Source: Polyporus tsugae (Eukaryota; Basidiomycota; Agaricomycetes; Polyporales; Polyporaceae). Taken from it: a stretch of DNA of 64,000 bases. The position numbers and the translations under genes are program-made. The first letter of the stretch is position 1, and every line of letters starts with the position of its first letter. This document shows positions 23,095-34,664 of this stretch, piece by piece. Under the pieces are notes generated by a model. The model was not told where the DNA came from. It did not search any database and was given only the letters and a program-made list of their open reading frames with translations. The DNA is taken from the NCBI GenBank assembly GCA_024305745.1, contig JAHRBS010000002.1, forward strand, positions 744,001-808,000. Direction: 5' to 3'.

Positions 23095-26000
23095 TCGTGA
23101 AGGGATATACACCGTTTTGCTTTTACACTCGAAGTTCTCCACAGGGTCATGCCCTTCTAGGCTCCTACTCAATAGGATCTCGCAGATATACAGTATCGCC
23201 AGACGTAACGTCTAAGTACGATACTGGGGGATCTACGATGCAGGCCCTAGCAATACTCGTGGTGGCTTGGAGACCTTGCACTTGAGGAGAAGGAAGATCT
23301 CCGGACTAGTGGCCTAAGTGCACATGGACCTTGTACCTAGTTCCTTGTAGGGAACACTGCGCCATCAGCGCCAGCTGTCCCCCAGGCCAAACCCGCAGGC
23401 TGCAGAAGTAAATTACTGATGAGGAGCAACGCAAAGCTACTCATACCGGCCGCGTTGACTGGGCGGTACTATCCGGCGGTGCATCCTTGCGGCGACGCTA
23501 CCGCGCCTTGGAGCCCCGTACGTTAGGAACGCCCTGGAGAGGAAGAACTCCAAGAAGGCGGGTAGCCATCAGGCACCTTAGGAGCATTTCCCCAGACTCC
23601 CGGGCTTCTGGCCTTCGGTCTCCACGTTCAGAAGATGGCGGAAGCCTAAGTACATGAAAAGGACTGAGTTTCACGATCATCAGCATGGCATGCGGGTGCA
23701 TGACGACTGTGCGAAAGGGCGTGTAGATCCACTGGGTACTGTACCTTGCATGCGACATGTCCGTCTGGTTGGCCGGTGATACGGTTCATTCTGGGCGTAG
23801 CGCTTGAAGCTTGAATTTGGAAGTGTGGAGGGCGTTTTTGGCTAAAACGGTAGGGACTAGATCGGGCGGGGCGAGTGTGACCAATACATCCGTCTATGGA
23901 CCAAGAGACCTTCGAGGTACTGTACGGGAACTTGAGTGCCATGTACTTAAGTACTCGTGTGCGACGTTGATAACATGAAACAGAACCTGACAAACCTACA
24001 TTCCGCAGTTGTACGATTCCCCGAAAATACGGAGATCGCGTTTGGCCAGGATCGAGACGATTAATACGATTTAAATCATGATCTGTTGGATCTGCAGCTG
24101 GAGTCCTGGACTCGGACTTAGGCTATCAACGCTTACTTTTGGGTCGTCAGCACTCGGCTTAAGCTACGCGAACGGATGGAATACAGATCGACTTACATGA
24201 GCCTCCGATAAATCGGAGTGCGATTCTTCCAAGTTCCCGAAAATCCGGATGTCGATACGTATGGAGGACGTGGGGGATCGATATCGATCAGAGGCCTATG
24301 TACAACGTACGCCATGTGCGCGTGACTGAGTGGGGCACGTTCTTCCATGGACCTCACAAATAGCTGGGTATCTTGGTGGGAGGCCGCTCTCGGGTTCGGA
24401 AAAGGCAACGTGCAACACCTCCCACTATCGAGAGAATATTTCGGATGTGAGGTGACCTCGCACTCTAGCGCCCCCGTAATTTACGGAGAAATGACATGCC
24501 CGCCTTCATCCCACTTGGAAGGAGGGGATCAGGAGAAATCTGGAGACACGGGATAGTTATTGCATCCGACTGTCACTAGGCAGCGGGATAAATATTGTGC
24601 CAGGGTTCCCCATGAAAGCGGAGATGTCTTTCAACGAGTAACCTGAGCTGACGCGAGAACAAGAGGCAAGCTGCAAACGGTAGGCGTCTGACAAAGGCGC
24701 GAGTTCGTGGAGTTAATGTTTGATGCGCCCGCTATAGATCGAAACTCGAGCGTAATGACCTCCCGCGTGCACAAGATAGCAACGGGCCCACAAGCGGAAA
24801 ACATTTCGCCGCCAAGCTAACCAGGTGGGATGATTCTACCCAGCCCGAGATCAGCGGAGTAGAAAAACACCGGGAGGGCGGCGCAGCGATGGGAGGCGGC
24901 AACTTTGGCGTTGAAAAGGTGGCCAGGATCGATCAGTTTCAATGAGAAGAACAGGATGAAACTTCGTGGCGAATATTGTTGGGTATCCCACTTCGTGGCG
25001 TCCAGGGAAGCCTAATCCGCAGAACGATAGCCACGAGGCGCCAGCGCAGAGGCAACGTGTCGATCGACGTTCAGGGGAGGGACGCCGGTCACGCGTCGAG
25101 CACGAAGGTTCTCCGAGACGAAGTCGGAGCACGGCTAGGACGTGGGACGAGAAGCCAGGCACCGCGAGGCACACGAAGCCTGGGGCACAGTATTACAGGA
25201 TGACGGCCTGGAGATGTCATTCCAGGGCATGCCCCTGTTGCAGAACCGTCAATGTCAATGTGCATGTTGGCCGTGGAGGCTAGGAATGGTCTCCGGGAGG
25301 GCTCCGGAGAAAGTCGACGCGGTGGAATCGCTGATCGCGGAGCTGAGAGGCCCGGACAGTCGCCGGCCGTAGTACCATTCGGCATTCATGAAGTCCGCGG
25401 ACTAGAGGCAAAAAGGACGTCAAGAACATTCGAAATGAAAATGAAAGCCTAAATGGAGAGCAAGAAGCGTTCCTGCGCCAGGACCAGGAGAAGGACCGGG
25501 ATGCATAGGACCACTGGAGCTCACCGGGCCTTCGCTTCGCGCGATGGCCTACGTCCAACCCTAACAAAGATGGACGTCGGTGTGATCCATTCACTCCGTC
25601 AATGTCTCGATCGCCGAGTTGGCAGGCAGAGATACTACGTCAGGCGTAGTCGGTTCGCCAGGGGGACATCGTATGTCGCAGTCCCTGTTCGAGTCAACGC
25701 GGGATGTGTATGCACGAGGCACGAGAGCAGGCAGCAGCTTCGAAAAAGATAGGAACCTCGCCCCTTCCCAGCAACGGCCGCGGGCCATCTCGCGAAGCTG
25801 ATGTCGCTGAACCCTATCACAGCCGGCGTTCGTTTCGGGTGGCTCCGCAGACATTGCTCGGACGAGCGTCGAGCGTACGACGGATGGAGAATACGGAATT
25901 GCGAGCGAGCGAGCACGCTGCCTTTGTGGAGGATTAATGACGAGAACCGCCGCTCACTGGCATGGGCCGACGTGAGCACAAGGGAGTGGTGCTTGGAGGT

Positions 26001-28799
26001 TCGCGGAAGAACTGAGGAGACGATTTGCGTTTTGGTACACGCCCAAACGCAGCGACAGCAAGAATGGACGTGGCGCGCCCTCCTGAGAGTCCTGAGACAC
26101 GATCGGTTGAGCAGAGCGACTGAGCGATGGATCGAGCCATGTGCACGGAGGCGGATTGTGGTGCGGATGCGATTGCGGAAGTAGGAGGTAATACTGGAAG
26201 GTTTGCTTTGTGGCGTTCTGTCGTTTGGAGGTGAGACAGCATTGCGAGCGAGGACGTGAGTTTACTGTAAAGCGTATCATTGCGCGCACCGAACGACGCC
26301 GATGGATAGGGGCTACGACTAGCCTCCGTCCGGCGATGTCCCGCCGACCCGTAAACACATGCATGCTTGCAGAATTGCAGAACTACAGAACAGGAAGATC
26401 GATGGCTCCCGGCAGGCTGTCACACAGGTCGCAATAAGAATAAGTGTGACGCCAATGTGGATCTACATACGTAAGTACAGAGAGCTGTCAGAACCAGCAT
26501 GCACGGCGAGCAACGGCCTATGGGAAGGGGCCACTCACAGCGGACCGAAGACTGGCGGTGTAGTCCAGTGCAGCAACAGATCGCACTGCGATCATTGTTT
26601 ATTTGCGATGTTGTCCTTGAGCTGAGAACACGTTCAGATCTCACGAGATCCCACCCCCGTCTCCACTTGGGGAAATAAGGAGGCCCGAGTTAGGCGAATT
26701 CTAATGATGCACAGACGACGGGTGCCCACGGTCGATGCTGAGCCGCGTGTTCTCGACAGGGCGTCGCCGACATTCAAGAGAGAACGTTGCCCGTTGTGTC
26801 AATGCCAAGGCCCTGAGCCGCGCCGCACGGATGCAACTTTGCCAAGCTTCGCGTGCTTGATGGGTTCGCTGACGCCGGCTGCTTTCTCGGGATGCCTTGG
26901 GAATCGTCACATTGTTGGGCCCACATCCGGATAGTTGCCAGCCGCAGTCGAGCCCATGACGGCGGACGGGAAGCATGCTGGGTAGTCTCCCGAAGCTGCC
27001 ATCACGGGAAACAAGGGAAACCCAAGGCCATCCGGAGAGGACGAGCAAGAGCATCCCAACTACACAATGACAGTCCTCTCCATAGTCCACGGACGTCTCG
27101 GGATGGGGCGCCGAGTGATATCCAGTCTCCCCGAGACCAGGATGTAGGGATTAGGAAGGCGTGACGCCATCTCAGCTCGATGCTGCAGCTGACGCGGCAT
27201 CTGGAAAGCTGGGCTGTACACCAGGGGACTTGGTAAGACACCGGTGGCGCGGCGATGGCCATGAAACAACTTTCTAGAAGGGAGCGTCGCGAGTGGTTCG
27301 GCAGGTATCCTGGGCAGCGGCTCTCGTGCGTAGGCGCGATGGGACAGTCTTTGATGGGATGGAGCGGAAGGGGGAATGACAGGGGTTTTGGTTCGGCACA
27401 GAGGTGCATCAGGCAACGCGAGACGTTTCAGGCAAGACGGGAGCAGGAGGCAGCTGGAGATGCCGAGTCCGCGCGCCAAGATGCACCAAAGATAGGGCGG
27501 AAGGTTTTGGGATTGGCAGACTTTCCAGAAGAGCTGCCAGACAAGAGCGTCGGTGATGAAGGAACAGTTTCAAAGGTCGGAAGGGTGGCGACAATGGGGA
27601 CTCTCCGCGGAGACCTCGTAGTCGGGGTCGAACCATAAGGCAGGCGCGCAGATAGGCGTCGAGGGCATGGTGTCGCCCCCGTGCTTGAGGTCCCGTAAAG
27701 AGTGTCGTTCCTGGTATGAGCACGTTGAGATCTGGACGACGAGCGTGGTCTCCTGGTGAGTCCAGTGCCGTCGCATCCCTACACTGCTTGAAGTTGCAGG
27801 GGCGACGGTGCAGTGGACGTGAGGCGATGCGGCATTGGATATTGGACCGAGGGAGGGTGCCAGGCATTGTTCTAGACGCACCAGATTCAGTCCGACTTGG
27901 AATCGGATCTTCTGCACCACAAACCCTAACGCAATCGGCAGCTGTGAGGTATCCGGCTCTCCCTCCTTTCCAATAGGTGTCACACCTGAGTCGACACAAG
28001 TACCTGCTATATGCGGACTGCGGGTGGATATGCGAATACGCACGAGACGGTGGGCAGCACTGGCGATCGAGCAAAAGGTACTCGGGCTCCGGCAAGCTGT
28101 ATGCTATGAGGTGGTCCGGTATGTGTATGCGCGGGATCGAGACTAGCGGATCTGATCGATTCCGAGAGGCAGAGAGAACGACCCCGTCCGTATGGGTGCT
28201 TGTAGGTCCACGGGCCCGACGGGGGATTCAGGGTCGCGCGAAGGTGAACCGGTGACGTCCCACGAGAAAAGCCTCGCTCATACCATAGTGTGACGAGGTA
28301 TGCCCGTGAAGATAGAGGATGAACGGTAGTCGACGAAAGATGATTGGAATTACGAGCACCCCCACAGGCGCAGGGCGCATCCCCCAGCCGTACATATTCC
28401 TCTAGTTCGCGCCATTGGTCAAATTTCCAGTGTAATTGTGTGGAGATCAGGGGACTTACGAATACAGGGACATATAGGATGCGTCCGGAAGACTACGGAC
28501 GGGGTGCATTGTACTGTGCAAGGTCGTAGAGAGATGGCAGGACATTGATGACACGGGAAAAGCATCGCCACAGATGGGATAGATGAGGCTGTGAGGACGA
28601 TGAAAAGCCGCGGCCCCATCTTGCTTTACTGGAGACGGATGCAAACAAGGTTCGAAACGTGGATCTCGGAGGAATCTTGATATGTTGCGCTTTGCTTGAT
28701 CTTGCAGGGGGAGGAAACTCCGGAGCCATGGGCGAAGCTCTCAGACAGGGCGATAATTGAGGTGTCGCGGGCTTTACACTAGCCGAGGCCTGAGACATG
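23095..28799. other. Gene-poor stretch, 5.7 kb
   Basis: No protein gene could be assembled here on either strand. The longest open frames, for example 27409-28095 (-), lack recognisable motifs, have no plausible splice partners and show composition expected of chance frames in GC-rich DNA. I found no terminal repeats, transposase or reverse-transcriptase motifs and no AT-rich decay typical of RIP. It could hold non-coding transcripts, an old decayed element, or fast-evolving genes that I cannot see by eye. Confidence 0.4.
24021..24486. repeat. Four CCG-N6/7-CGG palindromic elements with AT-rich spacers
   Basis: The elements are CCG-aaaata-CGG (24021-24032), CCG-ataaat-CGG (24205-24216, inside the perfect 16-bp palindrome CTCCGATAAATCGGAG), CCG-aaaatc-CGG (24237-24248) and CCG-taattta-CGG (24474-24486). 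Everted CCG/CGG triplets are the half-site pattern bound by some Zn2Cys6 factors, Leu3 having a shorter spacer. No gene start is close by, so a regulatory role is only a possibility. Confidence 0.3.
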
Positions 28800-30109
28800 A
28801 ATAAGTATCAAGATACGATTGAACGAGCAGGAAGCGCGCGATTCTGAGAATGCGCGCGCACGGGAGAAGTTGGATGCCTCAAATTCCATTGAGCAGACCA
28901 CCGGAGGGAGCGCGAGGCCTGGGAAGAAGACGGGTGTTGGGCGATCTTGCGATGATTATGGGTATTTCTACGTGCCAGCTAACTGTCGGACAGAGAGACG
29001 AGGGAAGAGGTCCGACCAAGGGGCTTCGAATGCTGGGGCTGGTGTGCGTTGGGTGTGGGTGGGTTCGCGGCAGGAGGACAGTGATTGAGATGAGGGGGGA
29101 GCCTGAGGTGGGGATGGGATCAAATCTTTGCGGCATGGTGGCATCTGAGTTGCGCATTCGTTCCGGTTGTCGTGATGTTCATCAGGAACGGGGACGATGA
29201 TGGGCGCGAGAACTTTGAGTTTGTTGGCATGCGAAGGACGGAGTGGCGAGCGGTCCGGTGGGAGGAGACCGGAGTTCCCTCTTTGAGCCGTGGTGGGTGC
29301 GATTGGGGCGGAGAGCAATTCGCGAAGATGGGGGTGACAATTCACAAGGTGGCAAATGTGTGTATTCATGGTGGGCAAGACAATCGTGTGGAGTAGTAGG
29401 AGACGAGATGAGGGATCGATGGAGACAGACTGGCCCTGGACCCGAGGGGGCAAAATCAGCGGGACGACGACAAAGTGCCCGGAGCAACGGCCCAAATGCG
29501 GAACCGGAGTCGGACCAGTGGGCCGGACCGAGACCCTGGGTGGCCGGCAAGTCGCGGAAAGCCACGCGGCAAATGACACATCGGCGCTGGGGGGACGCCA
29601 TTGGCTTGAGAGACGAGGCAATGCTCGCCAACGGCGAGGCGGTGTCACTGGCCTCTGTCCAGAACTCTCTGCCTGCGGGCAAGGGGATGCAATCGATGTG
29701 GAGGAGAACGAGAGAGTTTTGTGTGCAAGGGGGAGAGGGAGAGGGAGAGTGGTGGTGGTTGTCGGTAACGGTGGTTGATAGATGAAACAAACAGATCAAG
29801 CGGAGTGTGAAGTTGCCCGCCGAGGGGTCGCGGAGGGGCTGGATAAAGACGGAAGGGGAGGATGATCTTCAGCAAGTGTGCTCTCTGTCGCGTCCGCCAA
29901 CGACTCTCTCAACTGCCCTCGCCATCTGCCGTCTGCCGTCTGACCCTGGTCTGACCACCTGCCCTGCTGCTGTGCCGTCCCCGCACAGCCCCGCCCTCCT
30001 CTTCCCTCTTCCCCAGCATCGCCTCCCTCTTGAAACCGCCTCCGTCAAATAATCGACATCATCGCCTGCGCACCCTCCTCCTCCGCTCCTTCCGTTAAAG
30101 CACTCGGCA
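28800..30109. promoter_or_regulatory. Promoter and 5' leader of the Crz1-like gene, with purine-to-pyrimidine switch
   Basis: From about 28800 to 29870 the plus strand is strongly purine-rich (for example gggggagagggagagggaga near 29730). At about 29875 it changes abruptly to pyrimidine-rich up to the ATG at 30110. A C/T-rich leader is usual for highly expressed fungal genes, and the switch probably marks the transcription start. Minus-strand frames here begin only with GTG and are taken as chance. Confidence 0.4.
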
Positions 30110-32820
30110 ATGGACCCCCTCCTCTTTGCTCCATCCGTCCACGCCGAACACCGCGAGTTCCACGCCCCCTCGTCCCCCAACCTCTACGACCTCTCCCCTC
30201 ACCAAGGCTCTGCCTACGACTCCTTCGACATCCTCCCCGACTCCGCTTCCCACTTCCCTCATACCCCCTCCTACAACGGCTCCTACCAGAACTCCCCCTA
30301 CTCCACCTATTCAGATCTCCCTCCAATAGAAGGTACAGACGACGCTCTTGGTCTCTTTGTGGACAACCCCTCCGGGATCTCCATCACCGAAGAGTACGAT
30401 CCCTCAGAATACGACGTCCCGTCCTCGGGCAACCCCCTTCTCATTGACGAACATTTTATGAACGGTGCCCACGTTTCTGTATCCGTCACCCCTCCACTCA
30501 ACGACTACTCTTCTCCCAACGCTTTCGACCACGCTTCTCCCGCTTCTAGCAACGGCCTCGAGGACGACGTCCGTAGTCACGCATCCTCCGGTTCATCCTA
30601 CATGCACCCCTCTTCCCCTCGTCCCGACATCTCTCAAACCTTCCAGGATTTGTCTTTCCGCTCTCCAGCATGGCCACACGGCTCCCTTCCTGATGACCGT
30701 CGATCTCCTCCCCTCTCCAAGCCTCAGTCTCCTCCTCAACTCCTCATCCCTGACACAACAAGCCCCGGTGGAGCAGACGGCCACTCACCCCCGATAATCA
30801 ACGCTCCCGATGGCGACGGTGGTTTGATGGGCGGCCCGACCTTACAAATCGTTCCCGCTACTCCCGTCAGCGGAGGAGGCGTTACCGCGCAGAATGTGCC
30901 TTTCCAGGACTCCCTTGGAAATTTGCAGCCAGGTACGTCTTCATTCGATTCCTACTAATTGCGTTAGCCAGATGCTCATTCAGTATACCGACAATGTCCA
31001 GGCACGTCCTCTAACGCAGGTTCGTCGGCTGCGCAGGAGTGGGCGCGTCAGCAGTACGGCGCGCAGGGCGGCCAATACGCCGATCAAGCGTTCACATTCC
31101 CTCCCGGATCAAGCTCGTCCTCAGCGCTCGATGACGGCGCCCAGCAACCACAGGCGCACCAGCAACAATACCAGCATGGGCAACAGTTCTTGCTTCCTCA
31201 GGCCCCACAGCGCTCACGTAGCCTGTCCGACACTTCCCTGCGCCCTGCGCCGGTGTGGGACACGCCTGTGGGCGGATCTTTTGACCAGCGCCAGGGCGGT
31301 ACCGTCAACTTGAACCAGATCCTTCCCGGTCCAGGAGGTCCAGCATCGGATCCCCTCTTTGGTCAGCAAAACAACTTCCGTCATCCCTCTTCAGCCGGCC
31401 CCCACCAGACGTCCTTCGGCAACCAAGCGAGTTTCCCCAACCAGTTCGCTTCGGAGTATCTTACGGTCGAGGCTCCTGGCTCGATTCGTCGCGTCAAGTC
31501 AGACGGAGGGCAACGTGGGACGCACCAGCGCCAGGCGCGTTCGCTCGACATCCGGCCGACGAACTCCCTCTCGCACAACAGCAACCTGCTCTTCCCACCT
31601 CCAGGACCGGCACAGCAGGACTTCATGAGGCAGTTCTTGCACCCGACGGAGCCCGTCTCGTCAATAGCGCGGGGACACCATCGTCGAACGTCCTCCGGCT
31701 CGCGCGAGCGAGGTATTGGCGGCTTGGGCATGGGAGGTATGGGCATGGGAGGTATGGGAGGCGGGATGGTGGGTAGCTGGGGAGGATCTACTACTTCCAG
31801 TGCGCGAGTTAGCCCGTATCCGAGCCCGTCCGGATCTCCCCGTCCTGGCTACAGCCCTCTCCCTCCACAAGACGTCGGCCTACCCGGTTTGACTGGTCCG
31901 GGTATGGGTGGGATGGGGATGAACGTGAACGTCGGCATGCCTGGGTCACTATCCGGTCAGATGGGCTTGACGAACCCTGCGATGGCTCAGTCTATGAACG
32001 GGCATATCACCGTTACGAGGAGGCAGGGCGTCCTCCAGGTCGATATGCCGGGAACGGAGGGTTCGATGCCGATGACGGTTACACGGCCACATGTCACGAC
32101 GCCGAGCACGGCCAAGGCGAGCCACGACCGTCGGAAGCAGCCCGCCAACTTCGCGTGTCCTGTGCCAGGATGCGGGAGTACCTTTACTCGACACTTCAAC
32201 TTGAAGGGTGAGTCTATTGTTCGTGTCGTCGAGTCGTGGGCGGTGGTGTCTGACGAGACTTGACTCCTCTCCCCCTTCCTTTTCTATCCGCCGCTGGTTC
32301 GTCGTGCCCGTTCCGCCTGGTGGACACGCATAGGCCACCTGCGCTCGCACGCGGAGGAGAAGCCGTATCAGTGCAAGTGGCCGGGGTGCGGCAAGGGCTT
32401 CGCGCGGCAGCACGATTGCAAGCGGCACGAGCAGCTCCATCTCAACATCCGCCCGTACCCTTGCGAAGGCTGCAAGAAGAACTTTGCTCGCATGGACGCG
32501 CTTAACCGACATCGTGAGTGTTGTTCTCCCCTCTCTCTTGATGCATACATCCCTATTCCTCCGCACCTCTTGCTCTTCTTCTGCGTTGCAACCTTTTTTA
32601 TGAATGCTCACAAACGATGACTGACGACGTAGGGTGCCCAGTACGCTCCGAAGGCGGCGCAGAGTGCCGGAAGATCCAGGAGGAGCTCAACCCCGGCTCG
32701 ACGGCGCATCTCGACGCCCCCGCATCATCCACGAGCGCGTCGGAGAGCGAGGGCGCCACGCCGTCCGGCGGAGATGTGAAGCCTGATCCCGATGGCTGGA
32801 ACGGCGGTATCATGATGTAG
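30110..32820 (+). CDS. CRZ1: Crz1/Prz1-like C2H2 zinc-finger transcription factor
   Basis: Crz1 proteins are activated by calcineurin dephosphorylation on Ca2+ signals and move to the nucleus. Four exons (30110-30932, 31002-32207, 32334-32513, 32642-32820) give 795 residues. Residues 1 to about 640 are disordered, rich in Ser, Pro, Gln and Gly, with a GMGG repeat. Three fingers follow: FACPVPGCGSTFTRHFNLKGH, then YQCKWPGCGKGFARQHDCKRH, then YPCEGCKKNFARMDALNRH running into LRSEGGAEC. A third finger ending in a distant Cys is characteristic of Crz1. A candidate calcineurin-docking site of PxIxIT type is PTLQIV near residue 245, and SGISIT near residue 90 lacks the leading Pro. The last acceptor (after gtgcccag) was chosen because it restores the family's HLRSEGG sequence. 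Another C2H2 subfamily with the same fingers is possible. Confidence 0.85.
31726..31770 (+). repeat. In-frame tandem repeat encoding GMGGMGMGGMGGG
   Basis: Repeats of a roughly 15-base unit (ggcatgggaggtatg) inside exon 2 of the Crz1-like gene code for a Gly/Met tract. Length variation between strains is likely for such repeats. Confidence 0.7.
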
Positions 32821-34664
32821 CGAGGATGAGGGCTCGGCTTTTCCTCTTCCTCCTGCTTCCCCCAGGGCCTGGTCGCTCGAACTTTTTTCACCTCTTCGCC
32901 GTGCTACGTCGATCGGCACACCCTGGCTGGCTCTCGAGTTCTCCGCAACGATACACGACGGCACCCAAGACGATGACGATCCGACTCTCCGCCCGCACGT
33001 ACATAAACTATTCTCTGGTCCGTTTCCGATTTGCCTTGCCTTTATATCTATAGTTATGGCATGGACGCTCTTGCGGGTTCTGCTTGTTTGCTTTTTGTCT
33101 TGTATCTAACGATCTCTCTCACCCTCTCTACCACTTTCCCTGTCACGTCATCCTGTCCTGCTCATCGCCATCCTACTGTACGTATTCGTTTTATGCTTGC
33201 AGTGCTTTCGATCAGCTTCCATTTGAGCGTGCTGTGCGCACTTGCACCTTCCCCTATCCGCCTTTGCCTTTCGCTTCGCCTTCTTGGCTCGTCGTAGGAC
33301 CGCAAGCGCAGGCCCCGTCCCTCTCACCTCCTAATGCCCCGCTACACGCCCTTTATTGCGATCATCAAACTGCCACCCCCGCGTCGTTGCAGAAGAAGTA
33401 ACCAAACCGCTCATTGTATTCTACCGGTGTTATTATCTTGTGCTATGTCTTCCCTTCTTTGCTTATTGCTTTGCCTTGCTCGCACCATTGCCTTCTCCCT
33501 GTGATCGCTGTTATACACAGTATAGCCCTCACCTGCCTTTGCTTTTTCTTGTGGTCGCGGCTGTGGGACATTTTACACCTTTCCTTTCGTTCTCGTCCAC
33601 TCACCCTCTTCCCTTTGCTCTAACATATCTCCGGATCTGTCTCCTGTGCCCGAGTTCATGCATGAAGAATGTAGCCTAGTACCCTGGTAGATAACTGGAA
33701 TCGCTTCCTACTAGTTATTTATTGTAAAGAATACAATCGGCCCTCCATGTTTATAAATCATAGTCTTTCAGCTGCTTGTTCGTGTGCGATATACTACTAA
33801 CTTATCATCGTACTGTCTATTGGTGGTCCAGATCTCCCCGATGACCCCCGCTGGCCTTTGCACAAGCCTTTGATGTACGCGCTTCGATCACCGCCGGGCA
33901 CTTCGGGGCAACCTCGGGTGATCCTCCATTCCAACCTCTTCCTGCTTCTTGAGCTTCCCAGCGGTGAGTTGAGGACGAGGAGCTGACCGAATGGGCCTCG
34001 ATGACTCCGTTGACCAGGCTGCGGAGGCAGATGCCGCCATTCCGAGGAGGATTATGTGATCGTCGGGTCCGGCGGCGTATGTTTGGCCAGCGTCGACGAT
34101 ATGCACCGCACCCAGACATTTCTCAGCCACCTGCTCGACGTCGAATGACGACGTCCTTTGCCTCTGCCCACCACCTTCCCCTGTCGCCCAGGCCATCCTC
34201 CTCAGCTCTCTCCCCTCGCTTGCTCGCGCTCGCGGACCTCTCCTGAGAGTGCGCACCGCCCCCACTACATTTGCCAGAAGTCATTAGTCAACTGACTCGA
34301 AGGGCGACCGTCGAGACCGCCCCAATCACAGGATCCGAGCCGCATCCTACCACGCCTCGGACGCAGTACGCCGCATCGGTGCACAGGCGTGCAAGTACCG
34401 TGCGTATCCTTACCACCGCATCCCCGCTTCCGCACCCGCTTTCCCGCCGCGTTCGCCCGGGCGAAGCTTATCTGGATACGCACTGCAGGACACTCGCCCT
34501 TTCTCCCCGTCGGTCGTCTTCTCGCCCAGTGCTGCTGCTGGTACCTACTAGGGCTTTCTCGCACCCGCCCCGCGGCGCTGGCCTCTTCCGTTTCTGACCG
34601 TACGCTCCGTTCAAGTCTAGGACCGCGCTAGGAGAGGAGGATATCCAGATCCTCAAGACAGAAG
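32821..34664. other. Intergenic, 1.8 kb, pyrimidine-rich
   Basis: The first 900 bases are strongly C/T-rich and probably hold the 3' UTR of the Crz1-like gene. Between 33888 and 34196 the minus strand has about 100 open codons after an ATG, with a protein-like run (EKCLGAVHIVDAGQTYAAG), but no splice partner or family match was recognised. The last part is the promoter of the DUF2415 gene. Confidence 0.4.

Noticed and set aside
27409..28095. 228-codon open frame on the minus strand in the gene-poor stretch
   Set aside because: Residue composition is that of a chance frame in GC-rich DNA (many Arg, Pro, Ser, Leu, Cys), no motif or splice neighbour was found, and overlapping frames are also open.
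23095..28799. Possibility of an LTR or DNA transposon
   Set aside because: No long terminal direct or inverted repeats, target-site duplications or reverse-transcriptase/transposase motifs could be found by reading. A genome-wide repeat search would be needed.
28968..29799. Overlapping minus-strand frames of about 200 codons upstream of the Crz1-like gene
   Set aside because: The longer frame starts at GTG, and both are rich in Pro, Ser and His because the plus strand is purine-rich. This is a composition effect, not evidence of coding.
33888..34265. Minus-strand frame of 125 codons between the Crz1-like and DUF2415 genes
   Set aside because: A part looks protein-like, but the frame begins with GTG, no family is recognised and no splice partners were found. 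It is kept only as a note in the intergenic entry.
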